This document shows positions 25,298-33,711 of a stretch of 50,131 nucleotides of DNA, in pieces. This DNA comes from Herbaspirillum sp. ASV7 (GTDB lineage Bacteria > Pseudomonadota > Gammaproteobacteria > Burkholderiales > Burkholderiaceae_D): positions 1 through 50,131 of the forward strand of contig NZ_JAELUH010000037.1 in the NCBI RefSeq assembly GCF_016429215.1, written 5' to 3'. The notes under the pieces were generated by a model. The model saw nothing but the letters and a program-made list of their open reading frames with translations. It had not been told where the DNA came from and did not search any database. A program made the translations under genes and the position numbers. Every line of letters begins with the position of its first letter. The first letter of the stretch is position 1.

Positions 25298-26191
25298 ATG
25301 CAGATGTTCTCGTTCGAGCAGCTCGATACCTTTGTGCGGGTCATGGAAAGTGGCAGTTTCTCGGCGGCGGCGGCCAGTCTGGAGCTCAGCCAGCCGGCGG
25401 TGAGCCAGCAGATCCGCGAGCTGGAGCGCCGGCTGGGTACGCGCCTGCTGGAGCGGGTCGGCCGCAAGATCGCCCCCACCGCCGCCGGTGCCACCTTGCT
25501 CGGCTACGCGCGCAGCCTGCTGGAGACGGCTGCCGAGGCGGTCGAGGCCATCGGGCAGCATGCCGAGGGCGTGCGGGGAACCGTGCGCATCGGCACCGGT
25601 GCCACCGCCTGCCTGCATCTGCTGCCGCCGGTGCTGGCCGAGATCCAGCAACGCTATCCCGAGTTGCAGGTCATCGTCGGCACCGGCAACACCGGCGACT
25701 TCGTGCGGCGAGTGGAGCAGAACCTGCTGGACCTGGCCCTGGTCACCCTGCCGGTGAGCAGCCGGGCACTGCATGTGAGCGTGGTGCTGGAAGAGCCCTT
25801 CGTGCTCATCGGCCCGGGTAGTGCGCGCAAGCTGCCGCGCCAGGTGGCGCCACGGCATCTGGCGGCGCTGCCGCTGATGCTCTTCGAGCCTGGCACCAAT
25901 ACCCGGCAACAGGTGGATGCCTGGCTGCTGGAAGCGGGCATGCGGCTGCAGCCCAAGATGGAGCTGGGCAGCGTCGAGGCGATCAAGGAAATGGTGGCGG
26001 CCGGCCTGGGCTACAGCATCATCCCGCAGATGGCGTTGCGCCAGGACGACCGGCGCCTCTTGCAGGTGCGGCAGCTGGCGCCGGTGCTGACCCGCCAGCT
26101 GGGCCTGATCGTGCGCCACGACAAGCCGGTCACGCGGGCCATGCGGGTGGTGGGCGAGGCCATCCTGGGCGCGGCCGGCGCGCGCCGCTAG
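25298..26191 (+). CDS. LysR-family transcriptional regulator
   Basis: A 297-residue LysR regulator with a typical helix-turn-helix (FEQLDTFVRVMESGSFSAAAASLELSQPAVSQQIRELERRLG) and a periplasmic-binding-like effector domain from about residue 90. The ATG at 25298 is set by homology of the N-terminus; an in-frame start at 25265 lies within the operator. The gene is divergent from the GNAT acetyltransferase and ends 8 bases before the GlxA-type gene on the other strand. The effector is not predictable. Confidence 0.9.
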   Translation: MQMFSFEQLDTFVRVMESGSFSAAAASLELSQPAVSQQIRELERRLGTRLLERVGRKIAPTAAGATLLGYARSLLETAAEAVEAIGQHAEGVRGTVRIGTGATACLHLLPPVLAEIQQRYPELQVIVGTGNTGDFVRRVEQNLLDLALVTLPVSSRALHVSVVLEEPFVLIGPGSARKLPRQVAPRHLAALPLMLFEPGTNTRQQVDAWLLEAGMRLQPKMELGSVEAIKEMVAAGLGYSIIPQMALRQDDRRLLQVRQLAPVLTRQLGLIVRHDKPVTRAMRVVGEAILGAAGARR

Positions 26192-26199
26192 CGCCAAGC

Positions 26200-27243
26200 T
26201 CAGGCCGGTGCCGGTGCGCTTGTCTGGCCGCTGGCCAGGCGCGCGCGATAGTGCGCGGGCGTCATGCCCAGTTGCTGGCGGAACACGCGGTGCATGGTAT
26301 CGGCATTCTTCAGGCCGCTGCGTTCGGCGATGCGCGCTATGGTCCAGCCGGTCTTCTCCAGATGGCGGCAGGCATGCTCGATGCGCAGTTCCAGGACATG
26401 CTGGCCGGGGGTCTTGCCGACTTCGCGCAGGAAGCGGCGCGAGAAGTTGCGTGGGCTCATCGCCGCGCGCGCGGCCAGGGCCGGGACGCTGAGGTCTTCC
26501 TGCGGGTGGTCCAGCATCCAGGCCAGCAGCTCGGAGAACAGGTCGCTAGCGCGCTGCTGGGCCGCCAGCGTCGCGCTGAGCTGCTGATGCCGTCCCGGTC
26601 GATGCAGGAACAGCACCAGGTCGCGCGCAATGGCGCTGGCAACGGCCTGGCCCAGGTCCTGCCTGACCAGCGCCAGCGCCAGGTCGATGCCGGTGGTGAC
26701 GCCGGCCGAGGTGCAGACCGGACCATCGATCCGGTAGATCGCCTCCGGGTCCACCTTGGCCTGGGGGAAATACTGTTGCAGCAGTTCGACGGCGGCCCAG
26801 TGCGTGGTCACATGCCGGCCATCCAGCAAGCCGGCCGCACCCAGGATGAAGGCGCCGGTGCAGATGCTGCCGACCCGGCGCGCATGGCCGGCATGCCGGG
26901 TCAGCCAATCGACCAGGGCAGCATCGGTGGCGGCGCGGCGGATGGCCTGCTCATGACCACCGACCACCAGGATCGTATCGATGCTGCCGCCAATCTCAGA
27001 CAGGGGGACGATACCGCCCAGGCTCAGCGGCGACCCGGTGCCGATGGCGCCGCCTCCGAGCGAGGCCACGCGGATGTCGTAGCTGCCCGGCGCCAGTGCC
27101 TGGGCGCGCGAGAACACGCCGATGGGCCCCATCAGGTCGAGCGGCTCGGCGCCATCGAAGGCGATGAAGAGCACCGTGCGTGGCGAAGAATGTGGCCAGG
27201 CAAGTGGCGCGGCCTGTGGCCGTAAATCCGATATCTCTGTCAT
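26200..27243 (-). CDS. GlxA/FtrA-type AraC regulator with DJ-1/PfpI domain
   Basis: A 347-residue regulator. An N-terminal class I glutamine-amidotransferase-like domain (about 20-190) carries the nucleophile-position Cys in GSICTGAFILGAAGLLDGR. A C-terminal AraC DNA-binding domain (about 240-335) has the two helix-turn-helix units, ending in the AraC signature up to FRQQLGMTPAHYR. Such proteins sense metabolites or stress and often activate nearby genes. It is divergent, with a 68-base gap, from a gene for an exported protein with the same amidotransferase fold. This pairing suggests joint function or common origin. Confidence 0.9.
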   Translation of the reverse strand: MTEISDLRPQAAPLAWPHSSPRTVLFIAFDGAEPLDLMGPIGVFSRAQALAPGSYDIRVASLGGGAIGTGSPLSLGGIVPLSEIGGSIDTILVVGGHEQAIRRAATDAALVDWLTRHAGHARRVGSICTGAFILGAAGLLDGRHVTTHWAAVELLQQYFPQAKVDPEAIYRIDGPVCTSAGVTTGIDLALALVRQDLGQAVASAIARDLVLFLHRPGRHQQLSATLAAQQRASDLFSELLAWMLDHPQEDLSVPALAARAAMSPRNFSRRFLREVGKTPGQHVLELRIEHACRHLEKTGWTIARIAERSGLKNADTMHRVFRQQLGMTPAHYRARLASGQTSAPAPA

Positions 27244-27311
27244 GGCGGTGTCGGTGCCGTTCTCCTAAGATCGCTTTTCCCCGCGCTCACGCGGACTCGC
27301 CGGAGGGCGGC

Positions 27312-28394
27312 ATGCATAGAAGGGAATTCCTGACCAGATTGACGGCCAATATGGCAATGGCGCTCATTGTAGTGGCATCGGGCAGCCGCCGCGCTGCGGC
27401 ACAGGAGCTGCGACCGGCCCGGCGGCCCCGGCCGCTGGTCGCCATCGTGGCCGACAACGCCGGGACCGAGACCACCGATCTGATGATTCCCCACGCCGTG
27501 CTCAGCCGTTGCGGCGCCGCCGACGTGGTGGTGGTGGCGCCCGAACCGGGGCGCATCACGCTGATGCCGGCGCTGGCGATCTCGGCGCAGCTGACGCTGG
27601 CCGAATTCGATGCCCGGCATCCCGAGGGCGCGGATTACGTCGTCGTCCCGGCGCTGCACCAGGCGGACAACGAGCCCATCCTGGCCTGGCTGGCCCGGCA
27701 GTTCGCCCGCCAGGCCAATATCGCCGGTATCTGTGAAGGGGCCAGGGTGCTGGGCAAGGCTGGCCTGCTGGACGGGCGTGCGGCCACCACGCACTGGTAT
27801 GCCGCTCAGGACCTGCGCAAGGCCCATCCGACCATGCGCTGGGTCAGCAACCACCGTTATGTGGTCGACGACGGCATCATGACCACCACCGGCGTGTCGG
27901 CCTCGCTGCCGGCTGCGCTGGTTCTGGTGGAGGCGATTGCGGGCCGGCAACGGGCGCAGCAGCTGGCGACGCAACTGGGTATCCGTGATCTGGGGGACGG
28001 GCATGACAGCGGGCGTTTTCATCTTGGCGCCGCCCATGTCTGGCGGGTGATCGCCAATACGGCGCTGTTGTGGCGGCACGAGACGGTGGAAATCATCGGC
28101 CAGGCCGGGCTGGATGGCATTGCCCTGGCGCTGACGGCCGATGCCTGGTCGCGCACGTATCGTTCGCAGGCGGTGCTGACGGCCCCGGCAGGCTGGTCGG
28201 GGCCGTTGCCCAGTCAGGATGGCTTGTTGCTGCATACCCAGCCGGCACAGGCTGGCGCGCTGCCGCTGTCACTGCAGGGCGATCTGCCCGCCGCAGCGCA
28301 TCTGGAGCGCGCCTTGGCTGCCATCGCCGCGCGTTACGGCCGCAGCACCGCCGACCTGGTGGCCCTGCAGCTGGAGTATGCCTGGCCGCAGTGA
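27312..28394 (+). CDS. Exported DJ-1/PfpI (GATase1-like) protein with Tat-type signal
   Basis: A 360-residue protein. It begins with a twin-arginine-type signal (HRREFLTRL, hydrophobic core MAMALIVVASG, Ala-rich end near AAAQE). A DJ-1/PfpI domain follows (about 43-220) with the Cys in GICEGARVLGKAGLLDGR and a TTTGVSASLPAALVLVEAI segment. The remaining 140 residues are not recognised. Export by Tat would place a GATase1-like fold in the periplasm, which is uncommon. GGAGGG (27302-27307) lies 4 bases before the ATG. It is divergent from a GlxA-type regulator that shares the same domain. The reaction is unknown. Confidence 0.78.
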   Translation: MHRREFLTRLTANMAMALIVVASGSRRAAAQELRPARRPRPLVAIVADNAGTETTDLMIPHAVLSRCGAADVVVVAPEPGRITLMPALAISAQLTLAEFDARHPEGADYVVVPALHQADNEPILAWLARQFARQANIAGICEGARVLGKAGLLDGRAATTHWYAAQDLRKAHPTMRWVSNHRYVVDDGIMTTTGVSASLPAALVLVEAIAGRQRAQQLATQLGIRDLGDGHDSGRFHLGAAHVWRVIANTALLWRHETVEIIGQAGLDGIALALTADAWSRTYRSQAVLTAPAGWSGPLPSQDGLLLHTQPAQAGALPLSLQGDLPAAAHLERALAAIAARYGRSTADLVALQLEYAWPQ

Positions 28395-28411
28395 CGGCGC
28401 AGGCCAGCTGA

Positions 28412-29701
28412 TCAAGCCGATTCCAGCGCCTGCTGCAGGTCGGCCAGCAGGTCATCGATGTGCTCGATACCGATGGACAGCCGCACCGTATCCTCGGTCA
28501 CGCCGGCTTTTTCCAGTTCGGCCGGCGAGAGCTGGCGGTGCGTGGTCGAGGCCGGGTGGGTGGCCAGCGACTTGGCGTCGCCGATGTTGACCAGGCGGGT
28601 GAAGAGCTGCAGGGCATCCTGGAAGCGCGCGCCCCCCTCGCGGCCATTGGCCACGCCGAAGGTCAGCACGCCCGAGGCGCGGCCCTTGAAATACTTTTGC
28701 GCCAGTGCGTGGTCGGGATGGTCTTCCAGTCCGGCGTAGTTGACCCAGCGCACCTTGGGATGGCGCTTCAGGTACTGCGCCACCGCCAGGGTGTTCTCGG
28801 TGATGCGGTCCAGCCGCAAGGCCAGCGTCTCGATGCCCTGCAGGATCTGGAAGGCATTGAAGGGCGACAGCGCCGCGCCCGTGTTGCGCAGCGGCACCAC
28901 GCGCGCACGGCCGATGTAGGCGGCCTCGCCCAAGGCCTCGGTATAGACCACGCCGTGGTAGCTCACATCGGGTTCATTGAGGCGCTTGAAGCGTTCCTTG
29001 TGCTTGGCCCAGGGGAACTTGCCCGAGTCCACGATGGCACCGCCCAGCGTGGTGCCATGGCCGCCCAGGTACTTGGTCAGCGAATGCACGACGATGTCGG
29101 CGCCATGCTCGAAGGGGCGCAGCAGGTAGGGCGTGGCGACGGTGTTGTCGACGATCAACGGTACACCGTGGCGATGGGCGATCTCGGCCACGGCGGCGAT
29201 GTCGGTGATGTTGCCCAGCGGGTTGCCGATCGATTCGATATAGATGGCCTTGGTGCGCGCGTCGATCAGCGGCTCGAAGGAGGCCGGCTGGCGTGGATCG
29301 GCAAAGCGCGTGGTGATGCCGAACTGCGGCAGCGTGTGGGCGAAGAGATTGTACGTGCCGCCATAGAGGGTCGAGGCCGAGACGATGTTGTCGCCGGCTT
29401 CGGCAATGGTCTGGATTGCATAGGTCACGGCCGCCTGGCCGGAGGCCAGGGCCAGCGCGGCGATGCCGCCTTCGAGCGCGGCCAGGCGCTTTTCCAGCAC
29501 ATCCTGGGTCGGGTTCATGATGCGCGAATAGATATTGCCCTGCACCTTCAGGTCGAACAGGTCGGCGCCATGCTGGGTGTCATCGAAGGCGAAGGCCACC
29601 GTCTGGTAGATCGGCACGGCCACCGCACGGGTGGTCGGATCGGGATCGTAGCCACCGTGGACGGAGAGGGTTTCGAATTTCCATTGCGCATTGTCTGCCA
29701 T
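28412..29701 (-). CDS. metY: O-acetylhomoserine aminocarboxypropyltransferase (sulfhydrylase)
   Basis: A 429-residue PLP enzyme of the Cys/Met metabolism family. PLP Lys210 ([11 protein letters not shown]), Asp185 ([11 protein letters not shown]) and the N-terminal [14 protein letters not shown] motif place it with O-acetyl(succinyl)homoserine sulfhydrylases, which make homocysteine from sulfide, or methionine from methanethiol. The length (about 430) and the [18 protein letters not shown] segment favour MetY over MetB/MetC/MetZ. The start at 29701 is chosen by homology. A sulfur role links it with the nearby MetQ-like and Dsz/Sfn-like genes. It is divergent from the CmcJ-like gene. Confidence 0.9.
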   Translation of the reverse strand: MADNAQWKFETLSVHGGYDPDPTTRAVAVPIYQTVAFAFDDTQHGADLFDLKVQGNIYSRIMNPTQDVLEKRLAALEGGIAALALASGQAAVTYAIQTIAEAGDNIVSASTLYGGTYNLFAHTLPQFGITTRFADPRQPASFEPLIDARTKAIYIESIGNPLGNITDIAAVAEIAHRHGVPLIVDNTVATPYLLRPFEHGADIVVHSLTKYLGGHGTTLGGAIVDSGKFPWAKHKERFKRLNEPDVSYHGVVYTEALGEAAYIGRARVVPLRNTGAALSPFNAFQILQGIETLALRLDRITENTLAVAQYLKRHPKVRWVNYAGLEDHPDHALAQKYFKGRASGVLTFGVANGREGGARFQDALQLFTRLVNIGDAKSLATHPASTTHRQLSPAELEKAGVTEDTVRLSIGIEHIDDLLADLQQALESA

Positions 29702-29805
29702 GTTGTCTCTTTCTTGTCGTTCGTTGAGGGGAGAAACGGTTCGCACATACCGATGACAGACGCTAGCGCGCCGTCCGTCCCCTGCCAAGAAACAAATTCA
29801 CATAA

Positions 29806-29897
29806 GCATATGCATTGTCGTTTCACATTCCCGCTGTGCATGCGTAAGTGGAAATAAGTCGTTTGAATAGCCCGGGCGTGGCTGCTTCAATGAAGCA
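29806..29897. promoter_or_regulatory. Inverted repeats in the metY/CmcJ divergent region
   Basis: The 224-base gap holds GCATATGC (29806-29813) and TGCTTC-AAT-GAAGCA (29883-29897), the latter 28 bases before the CmcJ-like start. A good SD, AAGGAG, lies just before 29926. The symmetric site is an operator candidate; the regulator is unknown, with the LysR at 31382-32278 the nearest option. Confidence 0.45.
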
Positions 29898-29925
29898 ATA
29901 TCTCATCCACGCATAAGGAGCCATC

Positions 29926-30774
29926 ATGTCAACTGCCACCCTTCAGAGCCCGGCCGGCGTCTGGGCAGCGCTCAACTACCTGGCCGATGACGCCCGCGAC
30001 CCGGTCAGCTATGCCTTCGAACCGCCGCCGGGGACACCCTGGGAGAGCGCGCGATATACCGCCCAGCGCAGCTTCATCGCCGATGCCGGGCGTCTTGCCG
30101 ATCTCTCCATCGACAGCAATGGCTTCCAGCTGGTCGATGCACCCACGGCCGTGCGCAATTTCGACGATGCCGACGAGATCACCTCGACCTACTACGCCGA
30201 GGCTGTGGAACTGGCCCTGGCCCTGACCGGCGGCACCCATGCCTACGTGTTCGATCACCTGGTGCGCGAGCGTGACGCCGCGCGCGTACCGCTGGATTTC
30301 GGTCGCACTGTGCGGGGTGCCACGCCGGCGGCCAATGGCCGTATCCACAACGATTACACCGAGGCATCGGGCCGGCGCCGCTTTTCGATGGTGCTGCGTG
30401 ATGCCGACCTGATTGCCTACGCCCAGCATTTTTCCATCCTCAACATCTGGCGCAGCCTGCGCGGCGTGGTGCAGGATACGCCGCTGGCGGTGGCCGATGC
30501 GCGCAGCGTGGCAGCCGACGAGCTGGTACGTGGCGAGGTCCGCTATCCGCGTCGCAATGGCGAGATCTACCTGCTGCGCCACCATCCCCGCCACCGCTGG
30601 TATTACTTCGCCGACATGCAGGCCAGCGATGCGCTGGTGTTCAAGCAGTTCGATTCGCGCACCGATGGGGTGGCGCGCTTTACGCCACATAGCGCCTTCG
30701 ATCTGCCCCAGATCCCGCCCTCGGCGCCCCTGCGCAAGAGCCTGGAGTTGCGCTGCCTGGTGGTGCATGCATGA
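29926..30774 (+). CDS. CmcJ/NvfI-like oxidoreductase
   Basis: A 282-residue protein of the CmcJ/AsaB/NvfI-like group (also seen in GA4 desaturase-family proteins). Visible marks are RIHNDYTEASG (possible iron-ligand region), FSILNIWRSLRGVVQDTPLAVADARSV and YYFADMQASDALVFKQFDS, which are the conserved blocks of this family. Members act as oxygenases or desaturases in cephamycin, gibberellin or meroterpenoid pathways, and many bacterial ones are uncharacterised. The stop overlaps the ATG of the next gene (ATGA), so a DsbA-fold isomerase-like protein is made with it. Chemistry is inferred from family only. Confidence 0.75.
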   Translation: MSTATLQSPAGVWAALNYLADDARDPVSYAFEPPPGTPWESARYTAQRSFIADAGRLADLSIDSNGFQLVDAPTAVRNFDDADEITSTYYAEAVELALALTGGTHAYVFDHLVRERDAARVPLDFGRTVRGATPAANGRIHNDYTEASGRRRFSMVLRDADLIAYAQHFSILNIWRSLRGVVQDTPLAVADARSVAADELVRGEVRYPRRNGEIYLLRHHPRHRWYYFADMQASDALVFKQFDSRTDGVARFTPHSAFDLPQIPPSAPLRKSLELRCLVVHA

Positions 30775-31385
30775 GCGCCGCGCTTCCCGTGATCGAGTAC
30801 TGGTTCGACTTCGGCAGCAACTACAGCTACCTCTCCACCATGCGCATCGAGCAGGCCGCGCAGCAGGCGCGGGTACAGGTGCGGTGGCGGCCTTTCCTGC
30901 TGGGACCGGTGTTCCAGGCATTGGGCTGGAGCACCTCGCCCTTCGTGCTGCAAAAGGAGAAGGGCGACTATACCTGGCGCGACATGGCCCGTCAGTGCCG
31001 CAAGTACGGCGTCCCCTGGACCATGCCCAGCCGCTTTCCGCGCTCGGCGGTGGTGGCCACGCGGGTGGCGCTGGCGCATGCCGAGGCGCCGTGGGTGGCT
31101 GGATTTTGTCGCCTGGTGATGCACCTGAACTTCGCCGAGGACCGTGACATCGACAGCATCGAGACCGTGCACGAGGTGCTGCTGGCCATGCAACTGCCGG
31201 CCGATGAGATCCTGGCCCTGGCGCAATCCGATGCCATCCGTAGCCGTCTGCGCGAGCAGACCGGCCAGGCTCGCGCGCTGGGCATCTTCGGCGCGCCCAC
31301 CTTCTTCGTGGGGGAGGAGATGTTCTGGGGCAATGACCGGCTCGACGATGCGCTGGCCGCCTGCCACCCTGCCGGCTTGCGCTAG
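30771..31385 (+). CDS. DsbA-fold 2-hydroxychromene-2-carboxylate isomerase-like protein
   Basis: A 204-residue kappa-GST/DsbA-fold protein. The N-terminal segment IEYWFDFGSNYSYLSTMR, the RPFLLGPVFQALG region and the closing FGAPTFFVGEEMFWGNDRL are the pattern of 2-hydroxychromene-2-carboxylate isomerases. Those use glutathione to isomerise ring-opened aromatics such as naphthalene intermediates. No other ring-degradation genes are nearby, so the substrate may differ. The ATG overlaps the previous stop, implying coupling with the CmcJ-like enzyme. Its TAG shares bases with the stop of the LysR gene on the other strand. Confidence 0.85.
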   Translation: MSAALPVIEYWFDFGSNYSYLSTMRIEQAAQQARVQVRWRPFLLGPVFQALGWSTSPFVLQKEKGDYTWRDMARQCRKYGVPWTMPSRFPRSAVVATRVALAHAEAPWVAGFCRLVMHLNFAEDRDIDSIETVHEVLLAMQLPADEILALAQSDAIRSRLREQTGQARALGIFGAPTFFVGEEMFWGNDRLDDALAACHPAGLR

Positions 31386-32278
31386 CGGACGCTGGCCTGG
31401 GCCTCGGCGATGATCCACGCCGCTACCTGCTGCACCTCGCTGCGGGGCTGCTGGTCGGCCTGGATCAGCCAGTAGGCATAGCCCTCGCTTCCCTGGGTAC
31501 GCGGCTCGGCCAGCATGACCAGCTGGCCAGCTTGCAGTTGCGGCCCGATCAGTTCGATGCGTCCCAGGGCCACCCCCTGTCCGGCCAGTGCGGCCTGGAT
31601 CACCATGTCGTACTGGTTGAAGCGCAGTACGCTGCGCTTCTTGCGGGTGGGTTTGTCGCTGCCCTCCAGCCAGTCCTTCCAGCGCAGCCGTGGATTGGGC
31701 TGTTCGAATTCGATGAGTGGCGTGGCCGCCGGCAGCTTGCCATCGACCAGCAGCAGCGGATGCGCCACCGGCGCCACCGATTCACCGAAGAGGCGGATCG
31801 CGCCCGGCGGCACCTGCAAGCGCGTGGTGTAGCGCAGGGCCAGGTCGATGCCCTCCTGGCGCAGGTCGGCCACGCTGTCGCTGGCAGCCACCCGCACGTC
31901 CAAGCCGGGCCAGCGCTGCTGCAGCAGCGACAGCCGTGGCAGCAGCCACAGTCCGGTCATGCCGATGCTGGCCGTGATGGTGACCGGGCGCGCGGCCTGG
32001 CTGGCATGCAGCTCACCCACGGTGTCCTGCAGTTGCAGCAGGATGGCATCGGCACTGCGAAAGAGCCGCTCGCCGGCCGGCGTGAAGGAGATGGCGCGGT
32101 GGTGGCGTTGCAGCAGCGGCATGCCCATGAACTGTTCCAGCAGGTGTACCTGCCGGCTCACCGCCGATTGCGTCAGGAACAGGTCCTGCGCGGCCAGCGT
32201 GATGCTCATGCGGCGCCCCACGGCGACGAAGCCACGGATCAGGTCCAGCGGTGGCAGCTTGGCCAGGGGGATGGGCAT
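31382..32278 (-). CDS. LysR-family regulator, GcvA-like
   Basis: A 298-residue LysR regulator of the GcvA branch: an N-terminal PLDLIRGFVAVGRRMSITLAAQDLFLTQSAVSRQVHLLEQ, then ITASIGMTGLWLLPRLSLLQQRWP. The start at 32278 is set by the conserved N-terminus. The stop codon overlaps the convergent stop of the DsbA-fold gene in a shared CTAG (31382-31385). It is divergent from an MFS permease with a 192-base gap, and may regulate either neighbour. Confidence 0.9.
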   Translation of the reverse strand: MPIPLAKLPPLDLIRGFVAVGRRMSITLAAQDLFLTQSAVSRQVHLLEQFMGMPLLQRHHRAISFTPAGERLFRSADAILLQLQDTVGELHASQAARPVTITASIGMTGLWLLPRLSLLQQRWPGLDVRVAASDSVADLRQEGIDLALRYTTRLQVPPGAIRLFGESVAPVAHPLLLVDGKLPAATPLIEFEQPNPRLRWKDWLEGSDKPTRKKRSVLRFNQYDMVIQAALAGQGVALGRIELIGPQLQAGQLVMLAEPRTQGSEGYAYWLIQADQQPRSEVQQVAAWIIAEAQASVR

Positions 32279-32396
32279 GGGGGCTCGTTCTGGGCGATGG
32301 AAATGCGGTATTGAAACACATCCGCGCGCCTGCGTGGAGATTGCCAGTACAGGTTTTCGCATGACTGCAGAGAATGTGAAACATCATCGAATTCGT

Positions 32397-32426
32397 TTGA
32401 GCACGCGCTGCGAAGGCGCTTAAATA
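32397..32426 (+). promoter_or_regulatory. Candidate promoter of MFS gene at 32471
   Basis: TTGAGC (32397-32402) and TAAATA (32421-32426) are spaced by 18 bases and lie 45 bases before the ATG at 32471. The match to the sigma-70 pattern is fair. Confidence 0.4.
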
Positions 32427-32470
32427 GGGCATATCGACATCATCAGCACCAACCGGAAAACCGCACTCCC

Positions 32471-33685
32471 ATGACTATTTCTGCTACCCGTCGCACCTGG
32501 CTGGCGGTCGCCGCCGGCGCCGCCATCATGAGCATGGCGCTCGGTTCGCGCCAGACCTTCGGCTTGTTCATCAGTCCGCTGTCCTACGATCACGGCTTGC
32601 CGGTGACGCTGGTGGCCTTTGCCATCGCCCTGCACAACCTGGTATGGGGATTCGCCCAGCCGCTGGCCGGGGCCATGACCGATCGCCATGGGCCGGCGCC
32701 GGTGGTGGCGCTAGGCGCGTGCTGCTATGCGCTCGGCCTGGCCATGACGGCACTGGCGGGCAATGGCGTCATGCTGGTACTGGGCATGGGCGTGTTCATC
32801 GGCGTGGGCATCAGCTGTACCAGCTTCGGCGTGGTGATGACGGCGGTCGGGCAGAGCGTGGCGCCGGAACGCCGCAGCAGTGCCATGGGCCTGGTCAGTG
32901 CCGGTGGTTCGCTGGGGCAGGTGTTGATGCTGCCGCTGGTGCAGGGCGTGCGGGCTTCCTCGGGCATGAGCGCGGCCTTGCTGATGCTGGCTTTCCTGGT
33001 GCTGGCGGTGGCGCCGCTGGGCTTCCTGCTGAGGCAGGGTGCGCGCCCGGTCCAGGCTGCCACGGCATTGCGCTACAGCCTGCGCGAGGTGGTGGCGCAG
33101 GCCCGTGCTCATCGCGGCTACCAGTTGTTGACGCTGGGTTTCTTCGCCTGCGGATTCCAGCTGGCCTTCATCGCCACCCACCTGCCCGGCTACCTGGAGC
33201 TGTGCCATATGCCCAGCGGCCTGGCGGCCACCGCGCTGGCGTTGATCGGCCTGTTCAACATGGCCGGCAGCTGGGCCTGCGGCTGGCTGGGCGGACGCTA
33301 CCGGCCGCAGGTCGTGCTGGGCTGGCTGTACCTGCTGCGCAGCGCGGCCATCGGCCTGTTCTTCCTGGCACCCAAGAGTCCCTTGAGCGTGGGCCTGTTC
33401 GCCGCCGTGATGGGACTGGCCTGGCTGGGAACCGTGCCGCTGACCACCGGGCTGGTGGCACGCATCTTCGGCACGGAGCACATGGGCACGCTGTTCGGCA
33501 TCTGCTTTCTCAGCCACCAGATCGGCTCCTTCCTTGGCGCCTGGCTGGGTGGCTGGATGCTGGAACTGACCGGGTCGTATTCCCTGCTATGGGGGGCGAC
33601 CTTCGTGGTGGGGATCGTGGCGGCGGTGCTGCATTTTCCCATCGACGATCGTCGCGCCAGCACGCCGCTGGCGCAGCCGAGCTAG
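32471..33685 (+). CDS. MFS transporter
   Basis: A 404-residue, 12-span permease. The first helix (WLAVAAGAAIMSMALGSRQTFGLFISPL) and the overall layout resemble oxalate/formate or monocarboxylate-type MFS transporters. The loop PLAGAMTDRHGPAPVV carries motif A, and an N-terminal RRTW precedes helix 1. Substrate is unknown. It is divergent from the GcvA-like LysR and converges on a chemoreceptor gene with a 16-base gap holding a hairpin. Confidence 0.87.
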   Translation: MTISATRRTWLAVAAGAAIMSMALGSRQTFGLFISPLSYDHGLPVTLVAFAIALHNLVWGFAQPLAGAMTDRHGPAPVVALGACCYALGLAMTALAGNGVMLVLGMGVFIGVGISCTSFGVVMTAVGQSVAPERRSSAMGLVSAGGSLGQVLMLPLVQGVRASSGMSAALLMLAFLVLAVAPLGFLLRQGARPVQAATALRYSLREVVAQARAHRGYQLLTLGFFACGFQLAFIATHLPGYLELCHMPSGLAATALALIGLFNMAGSWACGWLGGRYRPQVVLGWLYLLRSAAIGLFFLAPKSPLSVGLFAAVMGLAWLGTVPLTTGLVARIFGTEHMGTLFGICFLSHQIGSFLGAWLGGWMLELTGSYSLLWGATFVVGIVAAVLHFPIDDRRASTPLAQPS

Positions 33686-33690
33686 CGCTG

Positions 33691-33711
33691 GGCGGCCGCT
33701 CTCAGGCCGCC
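33691..33711. terminator. Convergent hairpin between MFS and chemoreceptor genes
   Basis: GGCGGCC (33691-33697) pairs with GGCCGCC (33705-33711) around a 7-base loop that contains the chemoreceptor stop codon. There is no clear T tract. Confidence 0.45.
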
